NCBI RefSeq assembly: GCF_003050905.1
Contig: NZ_QAOT01000002.1
Direction: 5' to 3' (one strand)
Source: Cereibacter_A azotoformans
GTDB lineage: Bacteria; Pseudomonadota; Alphaproteobacteria; Rhodobacterales; Rhodobacteraceae
DNA length: 64,000 bases
The translations under genes were made by a program, and so were the position numbers. This document shows positions 8,783 to 17,405 of this stretch, piece by piece. The notes under the pieces were generated by a model, which saw only the letters and a program-made list of their open reading frames with translations, made no database searches and had not been told where the DNA came from. The stretch's first letter is position 1, and every line of letters starts with the position of its first letter.

Positions 8783-10216
8783 ATGACCCGCACCGTCGCC
8801 CTCCCCGCCTATGACCGCAAGGCCCTCACCCCCGGCATCGTCCATATCGGCGTGGGCAACTTTCACCGTGCGCATCAGGCCGTCTATCTCGACGATCTCT
8901 TCGCGCTCGGCGAAGGGCACGACTGGGGCATCCTCGGTGCGGGCGTCCGCCCGACCGACGCGCGGATGCGCGAGGCGCTGGCGGCGCAGGACAATCTCTC
9001 GACGGTGATCGAGCTGGACCCGGCGGGTCACCGGGCCCGGCGCGTGGGCGCCATGATCGGCTTCCTGCCGGTCGAGGCCGACAATGCCGCGCTGATCGAG
9101 GCCATGTCGGATCCGCGCATCCGCATCGTCTCGCTGACGGTGACCGAGGGCGGCTATTATGTCGATGCCTCCGGCGCCTTCGACCCGACGCACCCGGACA
9201 TCGTGGCCGATGCGGCCCGCCCCTCGGCCCCCGCCACGGCCTTCGGCGCGATCCTGGCGGCCCTGCGCGCCCGGCGCGCCGCGGGCGTGGCGCCCTTCAC
9301 CGTGATGTCCTGCGACAACCTTCCCGGCAATGGGCATGTGACGCGCAGCGCCGTGGTGGGCCTTGCCGAGCTTTTAGACGCCGAGTTGGCAGCTTGGGTG
9401 AAAAGCCATGTGGCCTTCCCGAACGGCATGGTGGACCGCATCACCCCCGCGACCGGCCCGCACGAGCGCGACCTGGCGCAGGGTTTCGGCCTGACCGACC
9501 CCGTCCCCGTCACCTGCGAGCCCTTCCGGCAATGGGTGGTCGAGGACCATTTCCCCGCCGGCCGCCCGGCGCTGGAGAAGGTCGGCGTGACCTTCACCCC
9601 GCATGTCCACGCCTACGAGGCGATGAAGATCCGCATCCTGAACGGCGGACATGCGGTGATCGCCTATCCCTCGGCCCTGATGGACATCGAGTTCGTCCAC
9701 GAAGCGATGGCGAACCCTCTGGTGGCGGCCTTCCTGCACAGGATCGAGGTCGAGGAGATCCTGCCCCATGTGCCGCCGGTGCCCGACACGAGCATTCCGG
9801 CCTATCTCTCGCTGATCGAGAGCCGCTTCTCGAACCCCGAGATCGCGGACACGACGCGCCGGCTCTGTCTGGACGGCTCGAACCGGCAGCCGAAGTTCAT
9901 CGTGCCCTCGCTGCGCGACAATCTCGCGGCGGGCCGAATGCCGAAGGGGCTGGTGCTGCTGTCGGCGCTCTGGTGCCGCTACTGCTTCGGCACCACGGAT
10001 TCGGGTCAGGTGGTCGCGCCGAACGACCCGAACTGGTCCGCGCTGCAGGAACGGTCCAAGCGGGCGCGCGCCAACCCGGCCGACTGGCTTGCCATGACCG
10101 AGGTCTATGGCGACCTTGGCCGCCACCCGGCGCTGGTCGGTGAATTCGGTGCCGCGCTCGAAGCCGTCTGGCGCGATGGCGCCGAGGCCGTGCTCCGCCG
10201 TTTTCTGGCAGAGTGA
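8783..10216 (+). CDS. mtlK: Mannitol 2-dehydrogenase (NAD+)
   Basis: A 477-residue polyol-specific long-chain dehydrogenase that oxidises D-mannitol to D-fructose in the cytoplasm. The N-terminal nucleotide-binding region is 'IVHIGVGNFHRAHQAVYLDD'. The catalytic signature is 'AMKIRILNGGHAVIAYPSAL', containing the conserved Lys, Asn and His of the family. Length matches the usual 480-490 residues. The ATG at 8783 has only a modest AAGG upstream. It is the last gene of the smo operon here; xylulokinase and fructokinase genes reported downstream in strain Si4 are absent, so fructose must be phosphorylated by an enzyme encoded elsewhere. Confidence 0.93.
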   Translation: MTRTVALPAYDRKALTPGIVHIGVGNFHRAHQAVYLDDLFALGEGHDWGILGAGVRPTDARMREALAAQDNLSTVIELDPAGHRARRVGAMIGFLPVEADNAALIEAMSDPRIRIVSLTVTEGGYYVDASGAFDPTHPDIVADAARPSAPATAFGAILAALRARRAAGVAPFTVMSCDNLPGNGHVTRSAVVGLAELLDAELAAWVKSHVAFPNGMVDRITPATGPHERDLAQGFGLTDPVPVTCEPFRQWVVEDHFPAGRPALEKVGVTFTPHVHAYEAMKIRILNGGHAVIAYPSALMDIEFVHEAMANPLVAAFLHRIEVEEILPHVPPVPDTSIPAYLSLIESRFSNPEIADTTRRLCLDGSNRQPKFIVPSLRDNLAAGRMPKGLVLLSALWCRYCFGTTDSGQVVAPNDPNWSALQERSKRARANPADWLAMTEVYGDLGRHPALVGEFGAALEAVWRDGAEAVLRRFLAE

Positions 10217-10262
10217 CCGGGCCGGGGCAGCGTCCCCCGCCTGCGCAATCGAAGCACCAAAC

Positions 10263-10297
10263 GGCTGCATCTGTCTGACGCATGGGCAGATGCAGCC
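10263..10297. promoter_or_regulatory. Inverted repeat between mtlK and takP
   Basis: GGCTGCATCTG at 10263-10273 is repeated in reverse complement at 10287-10297, giving an 11-bp perfect stem around a 13-base loop that can extend with G-U pairs. It lies 47 bases after mtlK and about 160 bases before takP. There is no T-run after it, so it is either a rho-assisted stop for the polyol operon or an operator for takP. The sequence alone does not decide. Confidence 0.4.
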
Positions 10298-10455
10298 CTC
10301 CGCCACGCCATGCGGCGGGCCGTGCCGCCCGCGGATCGGCCGTGCGGAAAGCCGCGCTCCTCGCTTCTGGACAGCGGCCCCTTCCGGTGTAATCTGCGCG
10401 CAGCGCGTAGCCGGAGGCAGAAGCCGGCCCGCCCCGTCCACAAGGGAGGAATACC

Positions 10456-11553
10456 ATGGACCGTCGCTCATTCATCACCAAGGCCGCCGTGGGGGGCGCC
10501 GTGGCCGGCAGCCTCGCCGCGCCCGCCATCGCCCAGACCGCGCCCAAGGTCACCTGGAGGCTCACCTCGTCCTTCCCGAAATCGCTCGACACGATCTTTG
10601 GCGGCGCGGAAGTGCTGTCGAAGATGGTCAGCGAAGCCTCGGACGGCAACTTCCAGATCCAGGTCTTCTCGGCGGGTGAGCTGGTGCCGGGCCTGCAGGC
10701 CGCCGACGCCGTGACCTCGGGCACCGTCGAATGCTGCCACACGGTCGGCTACTATTACTGGGGCAAGGATCCGACTTTCGCGCTGGCCGCGGCGGTGCCC
10801 TTCTCGCTCTCGGCGCGCGGCATCAACGCCTGGCACTATCACGGCGGCGGGATCGACCTCTACAACGAGTTCCTCGCGCAGCACAACATCGTGGGCTTCC
10901 CGGGCGGCAACACCGGCGTGCAGATGGGCGGCTGGTTCCGGCGCGAGATCAACACCGTGGCCGACATGCAGGGCCTGAAGATGCGGGTCGGCGGCTTTGC
11001 CGGCAAGGTGATGGAGCGTCTGGGCGTCGTGCCGCAGCAGATCGCCGGCGGCGACATCTATCCGGCGCTGGAAAAGGGCACGATCGACGCGACCGAATGG
11101 GTCGGCCCCTATGACGACGAGAAGCTCGGCTTCTTCAAGGTCGCGCCCTACTACTACTACCCCGGCTGGTGGGAAGGTGGCCCGACCGTCCACTTCATGT
11201 TCAACAAGGCCGCCTTCGAGGGCCTGCCGCCCGCCTACCAGGCGCTGCTGCGCACCGCCTGCCAGGCGACGGATGCGAACATGCTGCAGATGTACGACTA
11301 CAAGAACCCGACCGCGATCAAGTCGCTCGTCGCGCAGGGCACCCAGCTGCGGCCCTTCAGCCCCGAGATCCTGCAAGCCTGCTTCGAAGCCGCGAACGCG
11401 GTCTATGCCGAGATGGAAGCCGCGAACCCCGCCTTCAAGAAGATCTGGGATTCGATCAAGGCCTTCCGCTCCGAGAACTACACCTGGGCGCAGATCGCGG
11501 AATACAACTACGACACCTTCATGATGGTGCAGCAGAACGCGGGCAAGCTCTGA
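10456..11553 (+). CDS. takP: TRAP transporter receptor for alpha-keto acids, TakP (also called SmoM)
   Basis: A 365-residue DctP-family periplasmic binding protein. It has a twin-arginine-type signal, 'MDRRSFITKAAVGGAVAG', cleaved near 'AIAQT'. The conserved substrate arginine of TRAP receptors is Arg177 in 'LKMRVGGFAGK'. It matches what I recall of R. sphaeroides TakP, the structurally studied sodium-dependent pyruvate/2-oxoacid receptor earlier labelled SmoM because it lies beside the smo operon. AAGGGAGG precedes the start. Its membrane partners are encoded convergently on the opposite strand downstream, so receptor and permease are transcribed separately. A rho-independent terminator follows. 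Confidence 0.88.
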   Translation: MDRRSFITKAAVGGAVAGSLAAPAIAQTAPKVTWRLTSSFPKSLDTIFGGAEVLSKMVSEASDGNFQIQVFSAGELVPGLQAADAVTSGTVECCHTVGYYYWGKDPTFALAAAVPFSLSARGINAWHYHGGGIDLYNEFLAQHNIVGFPGGNTGVQMGGWFRREINTVADMQGLKMRVGGFAGKVMERLGVVPQQIAGGDIYPALEKGTIDATEWVGPYDDEKLGFFKVAPYYYYPGWWEGGPTVHFMFNKAAFEGLPPAYQALLRTACQATDANMLQMYDYKNPTAIKSLVAQGTQLRPFSPEILQACFEAANAVYAEMEAANPAFKKIWDSIKAFRSENYTWAQIAEYNYDTFMMVQQNAGKL

Positions 11554-11576
11554 TCCCGAACCTCCCGCAAGACAAG

Positions 11577-11607
11577 AGACCCCGGAGCCTCGGCTCCGGG
11601 GTCTTTT
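11577..11607 (+). terminator. Rho-independent terminator after takP
   Basis: AGACCCCGGAGCC at 11577-11589 pairs with GGCTCCGGGGTCT at 11592-11604, a 13-base inverted repeat closing on a very small loop, and runs into TTTT. It starts 23 bases after the takP stop. It is the clearest intrinsic terminator on the plus strand of the window. Confidence 0.85.
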
Positions 11608-11721
11608 CCTTGGGTCTTCCGGGCACGGACGGCAGGACGGAGCGGCTGCGTCGGACGTCCCTTCCATGAACGGAAACGGCGGCACCCCTTCGGTGCCGCC
11701 GCCTCTGTCATCCCGCCGTTC

Positions 11722-13686
11722 TCAGTCCTGCGCCGGAGGAGCCAGGCCCGGAGGCACCCCTCCCGGAGCCAGACCAGGGCCTGCGTCCGGTGGCGTGACC
11801 TCGCCCGTCGCGGGCGGAGCCAGACCGGGCGGCACGCCCAGCCCACCCGGTGCCGGCGCAGCAGGAGCCGGAGCGGTGGGCGTCGGAGGCGCAAGGCCCG
11901 GCGGCACCCCCAGCCCTCCCGGCGCCGGAGCGTTCGGGGGTGCAAGGCCCGGCGGCACGCCCGGACCTCCCGGGGCCGGCGCGAGGCCGGGCGGCGTGCC
12001 CAGACCACCGGCGCCCGGAGCGGGCAGGCCACCCGGCGCGCCGAGGCCGCCTTCCAGACCGCCACCGAGACCCGGCATCTGCGGCAGGGTGATGGTCACG
12101 TTCGACGTGTCCACCGGGGCGCCCTTGTAGTGCATGACCATCTGCGGGAACATGATCACCAGCGCCACCATCACGATCTGGATGCAGACGAACGGCACCG
12201 CGCCCCAGTAGATCTGCCCGGTCGTCACCGGCGCCATGCGGGCCTTGGTCACCGGGTCGGTGTAGGTCTGCCGGGGCGCCACCGATCGCAGATAGAAGAG
12301 CGCAAAGCCGAACGGCGGGTGCATGAACGAGGTCTGCATGTTCACGCCGAGGATGATCCCGAACCAGATCAGGTCGATCCCCAGCGCCTCGGCCGCCGGT
12401 GCCAGCAGCGGCACGATGATGAAGGCCAGCTCGAAGAAGTCGAGGAAGAAGGCCAGCAGGAACACCAGCACCGAAACCGCGATCAGGAAGCCCGTCTCGC
12501 CGCCCGGAAGCGAGGTCAGCAGATGCTCGACCCAGATATGCCCGTTCACGCCGTAGAAGGTCAGCGAGAACATCCGCGCGCCCAGCAGGATGAACATGAC
12601 GAAGGACGAGAGCCGCGTGGTCGAGGCCAGCGCCTGCGTCACGACGCCGAGGTTCAGCCGGCCCTTCACCGCTGCCAGCAGCAGCGCGCCCACCGCGCCC
12701 ATCGCGCCGCCCTCGGTCGGTGTCGCGATCCCGAGGAAGATCGTGCCCAGCACGAGGAAGATCAGCGCAAGCGGCGGAATCAGCACGATGATCACCTGCT
12801 GGGCCAGCCGCGACATGAGCTTGCCGCCCGCCGCCCGGTCGAGGATGGCGGCGATGTAGATCACCACGATCCCCGCCACGGCCCCGAGGATGTCGGCGTT
12901 CTTGGCGCCGTAGGTCTCGGCCAGCCAGTAGTGGGCGCCGAAGGCCACCGCCACCGCCACCGCCAGCGCCACGATCAGCGAGGTCACGCCCGAGCCGAGC
13001 TTCCGCGCCTCGAGCGGCAGGGCCGGCATGGATTGCGGGCGCAGGATCGACATGACCAGCACATAGCCCATGTAGATGCCGGTCAGCACCATACCCGGGA
13101 TCAGCGCCGCCTTGTACATGTCGCCCACCGACCGGCCGAGCTGGTCGGCCAGCACGATCAGCACGAGGCTCGGCGGGATGATCTGAGCCAGCGTTCCCGA
13201 GGCGGCGATCACCCCCGAGGCGATGCGCCGGTCATAGCCATAGCGCAGCATGATCGGCAGCGAGATCAGACCCATGGCGATCACGCTGGCCGCAACGACC
13301 CCCGTGGTGGCCGCGAGCAGCGCCCCCACGATGATCACGGCATAGGCGAGCCCGCCCCGGATCGGCCCGAAGAGCTGCCCGATCGTGTCGAGCAGATCCT
13401 CGGCCATGCCCGATCGCTCGAGCACGATCCCCATGAAGGTGAAGAAGGGAATGGCCAGCAGCGTCTCGTTCGACAGCACCCCCCAGAACCGGTCCGGCAT
13501 GGTGCCGAGGAGGTTCCAGCCCAGCGTGATCGTCCCATCCGACAGAGGCGCAAGCTCGACCCCGATGAAGAAGAACAGCAAGCCGTTCGCCGCCAGCGCG
13601 AAGGCCACCGGATAGCCCAGCAGCAGGAACATGACGAGCGAGGCGAACATGATCGGCGCCATGTTCACCGCGATGAATTCCATCAT
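11722..13686 (-). CDS. TRAP transporter large permease (DctM family) with Pro/Gly-rich C-terminal tail
   Basis: A 654-residue protein. Residues 1 to about 535 form a DctM-type permease with a dozen or more transmembrane helices, including an expanded mid-region with extra helices around residues 230-300. It imports alpha-keto acids with sodium, together with the small subunit and TakP. The gene start overlaps the small-subunit stop (ATGA). The last 118 residues are an unusual tail made of Pro, Gly, Ala and Leu with five PPGLAP units and no hydrophobic helix. DctM proteins normally end at the last helix, so the tail is an accretion unique to this branch. Function of the tail is unknown. Confidence 0.88.
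   Translation of the reverse strand: MMEFIAVNMAPIMFASLVMFLLLGYPVAFALAANGLLFFFIGVELAPLSDGTITLGWNLLGTMPDRFWGVLSNETLLAIPFFTFMGIVLERSGMAEDLLDTIGQLFGPIRGGLAYAVIIVGALLAATTGVVAASVIAMGLISLPIMLRYGYDRRIASGVIAASGTLAQIIPPSLVLIVLADQLGRSVGDMYKAALIPGMVLTGIYMGYVLVMSILRPQSMPALPLEARKLGSGVTSLIVALAVAVAVAFGAHYWLAETYGAKNADILGAVAGIVVIYIAAILDRAAGGKLMSRLAQQVIIVLIPPLALIFLVLGTIFLGIATPTEGGAMGAVGALLLAAVKGRLNLGVVTQALASTTRLSSFVMFILLGARMFSLTFYGVNGHIWVEHLLTSLPGGETGFLIAVSVLVFLLAFFLDFFELAFIIVPLLAPAAEALGIDLIWFGIILGVNMQTSFMHPPFGFALFYLRSVAPRQTYTDPVTKARMAPVTTGQIYWGAVPFVCIQIVMVALVIMFPQMVMHYKGAPVDTSNVTITLPQMPGLGGGLEGGLGAPGGLPAPGAGGLGTPPGLAPAPGGPGVPPGLAPPNAPAPGGLGVPPGLAPPTPTAPAPAAPAPGGLGVPPGLAPPATGEVTPPDAGPGLAPGGVPPGLAPPAQD
11725..12078 (-). 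repeat. Pro/Gly-rich tandem repeat encoding the TRAP permease tail
   Basis: This stretch encodes residues 537-654 of the TRAP large permease. The unit 'LGVPPGLAPP' recurs in exact or near-exact form with five PPGLAP cores spaced about 13-27 residues apart. At DNA level the repeats share long identical runs. Such tracts expand or contract by slippage and recombination, so length should vary between strains. The tail would be hydrophilic to neutral and disordered. Confidence 0.8.
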
Positions 13687-14303
13687 TTCTTCACCTCGCC
13701 CAGCTTCACGTCGCCGGCCAGCATCTCGCCCTCGCGCTCGGCCGCCTCATGGGCCGAGACGAAGGGCGTCGGATCCGGGATGATGCCCCGCATCACCGCG
13801 ATCTTCTTGATGATCTCGGACACGCCCTGCAGCGCGAGCAGGAAGAAGCCGATCAGAAGCAGCGTCTTCGCCGGCCAGATGATCAGGCCGCCCGAGTTGG
13901 TCGAGACTTCCCCGATCCTCCAGGACCGCTCGACGTAGGGGCCGAGATAGATCAGCATCAGGACCACGAAGGGCATCAGGAAGAACAGATGGCCGAACAG
14001 GTCGATCCAGTGCTGCACCTTCCGCGAGAAGAGCCCGTAGACGATGTCGATGCGGATATGCTCGTTCTGCTTCAGCGTGTAGGCTGCGGCGAACAGGAAG
14101 GCCGCGCCGAACAGATACCATTGAAGCTCGAGCCAGGCGTTGGACGAGGTGTTCAGAACCTTGCGGACGGTGGCGTTCCCCGCGCTGATGAAGATCGCGA
14201 TCAGGATCAGCCACGAGACCCCGCGACCGATGAGTTCGTTCATGCGGTCGATAAACCGCGACAGGCCGAGTAGCCCTCCCATGTTCCTCCCTCTCCCGGT
14301 CAA
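13683..14303 (-). CDS. TRAP transporter small permease (DctQ family)
   Basis: A 206-residue protein with four predicted transmembrane helices, the small subunit that stabilises the TRAP membrane complex. The segments 'ISAGNATVRKVLNTSSNAWLELQWYLFGAAFLFAAAYTL' (written here across helices 1-2) and 'RIDIVYGLFSRKVQHWIDLFGH' are diagnostic of DctQ proteins. It overlaps the large permease start and is first in a two-gene operon. The ATG at 14303 follows GGGAGGGAGG-like sequence. It is divergent from nuoA across a 362-base regulatory gap. Partnership with TakP is inferred from adjacency. Confidence 0.88.
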   Translation of the reverse strand: MTGRGRNMGGLLGLSRFIDRMNELIGRGVSWLILIAIFISAGNATVRKVLNTSSNAWLELQWYLFGAAFLFAAAYTLKQNEHIRIDIVYGLFSRKVQHWIDLFGHLFFLMPFVVLMLIYLGPYVERSWRIGEVSTNSGGLIIWPAKTLLLIGFFLLALQGVSEIIKKIAVMRGIIPDPTPFVSAHEAAEREGEMLAGDVKLGEVKK

Positions 14304-14665
14304 TGTGGAAAAGTGCCGGCTCCCGCGGCTACCTATGTCGAAGCACCTTCAACCGTCAATGCGCGGACGGCGCGCAGCCCGGCTTTCCAGCCTGCGGAAA
14401 GCCGCAGGGCCGCGCGACCCGTCGGCCGCGCCCACGGCTTGGGCAGATCGGAGGCGCGCCAGGGCGGCCGATGATTCGGGGCGCGACGTCTTGGCGCAGG
14501 CCGCGTATCTTTCGGGCGCGGTCCATGGACCTATCTGAGAAATTCTGATGCAGATCAAGGCGCCACCCTCACACGAATGGTTAATCAGCGGATGATACAG
14601 ACGGACAAGACAGCGCAGGTGACTCCCTCCTGCCGGTTTCTTTCCGCTTGGAAGGACGCAGCGAC
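14304..14665. other. Divergent control region between TRAP permease genes and nuoA
   Basis: This 362-base gap holds no credible gene. It contains an FNR-type box at 14545-14558 and AT-richer sequence near 14578-14600 (TTAATC, GATACA) that could serve as the nuoA -10. The nuoA ribosome site GGAAGGA is at its right end. The left 200 bases are very GC-rich with no recognised structure. Confidence 0.6.
14545..14558. promoter_or_regulatory. FNR/FnrL-type box upstream of nuoA
   Basis: CTGATGCAGATCAA matches the FNR consensus TTGAT-N4-ATCAA at nine of ten positions; read on the minus strand it is TTGAT-CTGC-ATCAG. Its centre is about 114 bases before the nuoA ATG. A class II arrangement would put the transcription start near 14593, just after the AT-rich TTAATCA. 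R. sphaeroides FnrL is the known oxygen-responsive activator using this motif. Control of this operon by FnrL is an inference. Confidence 0.6.
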
Positions 14666-15052
14666 ATGCTCGAACTGATGAACAGCCTCGATCCGAGGGC
14701 CGCCCTTGCGCTGCACCTTGCGGTCGTTGCGGTGACGGTGGCCGCGATCCTTCTGGTGGCGGGCGCGCTGCGCGAGCCGTCGCGCGACGGATTCGGCACC
14801 TACGAAAGCGGGGCGCCCTCGGGGCGGCCGCTGCGCGGGCGCGTCGCCACGCAATATTTCCTGATCGCCGTCTTCTTCATGATCTTTGACGTCGAGGTGG
14901 CCGTCCTCTTTGCCTGGGCTGTCTCGGCCCTCGAACTCGGCACCTCCGGGCTGATCGCGGCGACCATCTTCATTCTCGTGCTTCTGGCCGCCCTCGCCTG
15001 GCTCTGGATGGAGGGCGCGCTCGAGACCGCTCCGCGGAAGGACCGGGCATGA
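14666..15052 (+). CDS. nuoA: NADH-quinone oxidoreductase subunit A
   Basis: A 128-residue, three-helix membrane subunit of complex I. Diagnostic segments are 'YESGAPSGRPLRGRVATQYFLIAVFFMIFDVEVAVLFAWA'-type sequence, with the conserved acidic 'FDVEVA' in helix 2. I chose the ATG at 14666 because GGAAGGA lies nine bases upstream; a TTG 18 bases earlier is in frame but poorly placed. It overlaps nuoB by ATGA. It helps form the quinone-site lid with NuoH and NuoJ. Confidence 0.93.
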   Translation: MLELMNSLDPRAALALHLAVVAVTVAAILLVAGALREPSRDGFGTYESGAPSGRPLRGRVATQYFLIAVFFMIFDVEVAVLFAWAVSALELGTSGLIAATIFILVLLAALAWLWMEGALETAPRKDRA

Positions 15053-15666
15053 GCTGGACGATAGGGCGGCCCGGCGCCGAGGCGCCGGAAGACCGCATGG
15101 CCGCATCCCATCTCTTCACGCGCCTCGACGATCTCGTGGCCTGGTCGCGCAAGCACAGCCTCTGGCCGTTCAACTTCGGGCTGTCCTGCTGCTATGTCGA
15201 GATGGCGACGGCGCTGACGCCGGTCTACGACCAAGCCCGCTTCGGGGCGGAGGTCATCCGCTCCACCCCGCGGCAGGCCGACCTGCTGATCGTGTCGGGC
15301 ACCGTCTTCCGCAAGATGGCCGTGCCGCTCTACCGCCTCTACCAGCAGATGCGAGAGCCGCGCTGGGTGATCTCGATGGGCGCCTGCGCCAATTCCGGCG
15401 GCATGTATGACATCTATTCCGTGGTGCAGGGCGTGGACAGCTTCCTGCCGGTCGATGTCTATGTGCCCGGCTGCCCGCCGCGGCCCGAGGCGCTGATGGA
15501 GGCGCTGGTGCTGCTGCAGTCCAAGATCGCGACCGAGGCGCGCCCCCTTCAGATCCGCATGGGCGAGACCGGCCCTGCCCGGCCCTTCGACCCCGTTCCG
15601 CGCCGCGACGCGCTGCGCGAGGGGCGCATGTCCGTCGCCCGCCTGGCCGATCCGGAGTCCACATGA
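15049..15666 (+). CDS. nuoB: NADH-quinone oxidoreductase subunit B (cluster N2)
   Basis: A 205-residue peripheral subunit that carries the terminal [4Fe-4S] cluster N2, which reduces quinone. The cluster ligands are the cysteine pair in 'GLSCCYVEMA', the one in 'GACANSGGMY' and the one in 'VPGCPPRPEAL'. The C-terminus has a roughly 40-residue extension rich in Arg and Asp, as in the gammaproteobacterial-type subunits. Start and stop overlap neighbours by ATGA. Confidence 0.95.
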   Translation: MSWTIGRPGAEAPEDRMAASHLFTRLDDLVAWSRKHSLWPFNFGLSCCYVEMATALTPVYDQARFGAEVIRSTPRQADLLIVSGTVFRKMAVPLYRLYQQMREPRWVISMGACANSGGMYDIYSVVQGVDSFLPVDVYVPGCPPRPEALMEALVLLQSKIATEARPLQIRMGETGPARPFDPVPRRDALREGRMSVARLADPEST

Positions 15667-17405
15667 GCTTCGATCAGGTTATTGCGGACGCGCTTCAGGC
15701 GCTCCGATCGCGCTTCGGCGCAGACATCCTGTCCGAGCAGGTGACCGGCGAGGGCTTTCCCGTCCTCTGGCTGGCCGCCCCGGCATGGGAGGCCGCCCAC
15801 CGCTTCCTGCGCGAGGAGATCTCCGCGCCCTTCCCGTTGCTCGCCGACCTCTGGGCGATCGACGAGAGCCAGCGGCAGCACCGCGCGGGTCAGCCCGACT
15901 CGCGGCTCACGCTCTGCTCTCACCTCGTCTCGCTTGAGCGCAACGCCGACCTGCGTCTCAAGCTCGCGACCGACGGGCACGCGCCTTCGGTGGCGGGTGT
16001 CTATGCCAACGCCGACTGGTATGAACGCGAGGCGCACGACATGTTCGGCCTCGACTTCGGCCGCGAGACGCGCCGCCTGCTGATGCCGCCCACCTGGGAG
16101 GGGCATCCGCTGCTCAAGACCCATTACGCGCGGGCGACCGAGAAGCCGCCCTTCGTGCTGACCGACCGTCTCTTCGAGGCGGAGGAGCGCGCCACCATCA
16201 CCGATCCCGATCTGCTCGGTCTGCCCGGGCTGCGCGACGGCGAAGAGCTGATGGTTCTCAACTTCGGCCCGCATCACCCCTCCACGCATGGTGTTTTCCG
16301 GATTCTGCTCGGGCTGGACGGTGAAGAGGTGGTCTGGGCCTGGCCGGACATCGGCTACCACCACCGCGGCGTCGAGAAGATGGCCGAGCGCCAGACCTGG
16401 CACGGCTTCATCCCCTATTGCGACCGGGTGGACTACCTTGGCGGCGTGATCTCGGAACTGCCCTATCTGCTGGCGGTCGAGCGTCTCTGCGGCATCGCGG
16501 TGCCGCCCCGCGCGCAGATGATCCGGGTCATGCTCTGCGAATTCTACCGCATCATGAACCACCTGCTGTTCTATGGCACGATGGCGCAGGACGTGGGCGC
16601 CATGTCGCCCGTCTTCTACATGTTCACCGACCGCGAGAAGGGGCACGAGATCCTGAACGCCATCACCGGCGCGCGGATGCATCCGGCCTTCTTCCGCATC
16701 GGCGGCGTGGCGATGGACCTGCCCAGGGGGTGGGACGCGATGGTGCGCGACTTCCTCGACTGGATGCCGGGTCGGCTCGACGAATATGAACGGATGGTGC
16801 TGCGCTCCGAACTCTTCCGCGCGCGCACCGTGGGCGTCGGCGCCTATGACACCGACACCGCCCTGACATGGGGCACCACCGGCCCCGGCCTCCGCGCCAC
16901 CGGCTGCAACTGGGATCTGCGCAAGCAGCGCCCCTATTGCGGCTATGAGCAGTTCGACTTCGAGGTGCCGCTGGGCCAGCGCGGCGACATCTTCGACCGG
17001 ACGCGGGTGCGCGCCGACGAGATGAGAGAGTCGTTGAAGATCATCCGCCAATGTCTTGAGAACATGCCGGAAGGTGCCGTGAAGGCCGACCATCCGCTGA
17101 CCACGCCCCCCCCGCGCGGCGCAATGCAGACGGACATCGAGACCCTGATCGCCCACTTCCTGCAGTCGAGCTGGGGCACCGTCGTGCCCGCGGGCGAGGC
17201 CACCGGCCAGATCGAGGGCCACCGCGGGCTCACGCAATATGCCATCGTCTCGGATGGCGGCACGCAGAGCTACCGGACGCGGATCCGCACGCCCTCCTTT
17301 GCCCATCTCCAGATGATCCCGAAGATCGTGCCCGGCATGACCGTGGCCGACCTCGTGGCCCATATCGCCAGCATTGATTTCGTCATGTCGGACGTTGACC
17401 GATGA
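15663..17405 (+). CDS. nuoCD: NADH-quinone oxidoreductase fused subunit CD
   Basis: A 580-residue fusion of the 30-kDa (C, about residues 1-180) and 49-kDa (D, about 190-580) subunits. The D part begins 'MVLNFGPHHPSTHGVFRILL', which contains the quinone-site histidine loop, and includes 'GYHHRGVEKMAERQTWHGFI'. The C-terminus ends 'IDFVMSDVDR', the conserved end of NuoD. Fusion of C and D is typical of enterobacterial-type complex I and separates this operon from the canonical alphaproteobacterial (mitochondria-like) one, where C and D are separate genes. Confidence 0.95.
   Translation: MSFDQVIADALQALRSRFGADILSEQVTGEGFPVLWLAAPAWEAAHRFLREEISAPFPLLADLWAIDESQRQHRAGQPDSRLTLCSHLVSLERNADLRLKLATDGHAPSVAGVYANADWYEREAHDMFGLDFGRETRRLLMPPTWEGHPLLKTHYARATEKPPFVLTDRLFEAEERATITDPDLLGLPGLRDGEELMVLNFGPHHPSTHGVFRILLGLDGEEVVWAWPDIGYHHRGVEKMAERQTWHGFIPYCDRVDYLGGVISELPYLLAVERLCGIAVPPRAQMIRVMLCEFYRIMNHLLFYGTMAQDVGAMSPVFYMFTDREKGHEILNAITGARMHPAFFRIGGVAMDLPRGWDAMVRDFLDWMPGRLDEYERMVLRSELFRARTVGVGAYDTDTALTWGTTGPGLRATGCNWDLRKQRPYCGYEQFDFEVPLGQRGDIFDRTRVRADEMRESLKIIRQCLENMPEGAVKADHPLTTPPPRGAMQTDIETLIAHFLQSSWGTVVPAGEATGQIEGHRGLTQYAIVSDGGTQSYRTRIRTPSFAHLQMIPKIVPGMTVADLVAHIASIDFVMSDVDR

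Noticed and set aside
12130..13938. A 600-codon plus-strand frame
   Set aside because: It lies opposite the TRAP large permease, whose helices and motifs are unmistakable; the plus-strand product is charged low-complexity sequence.
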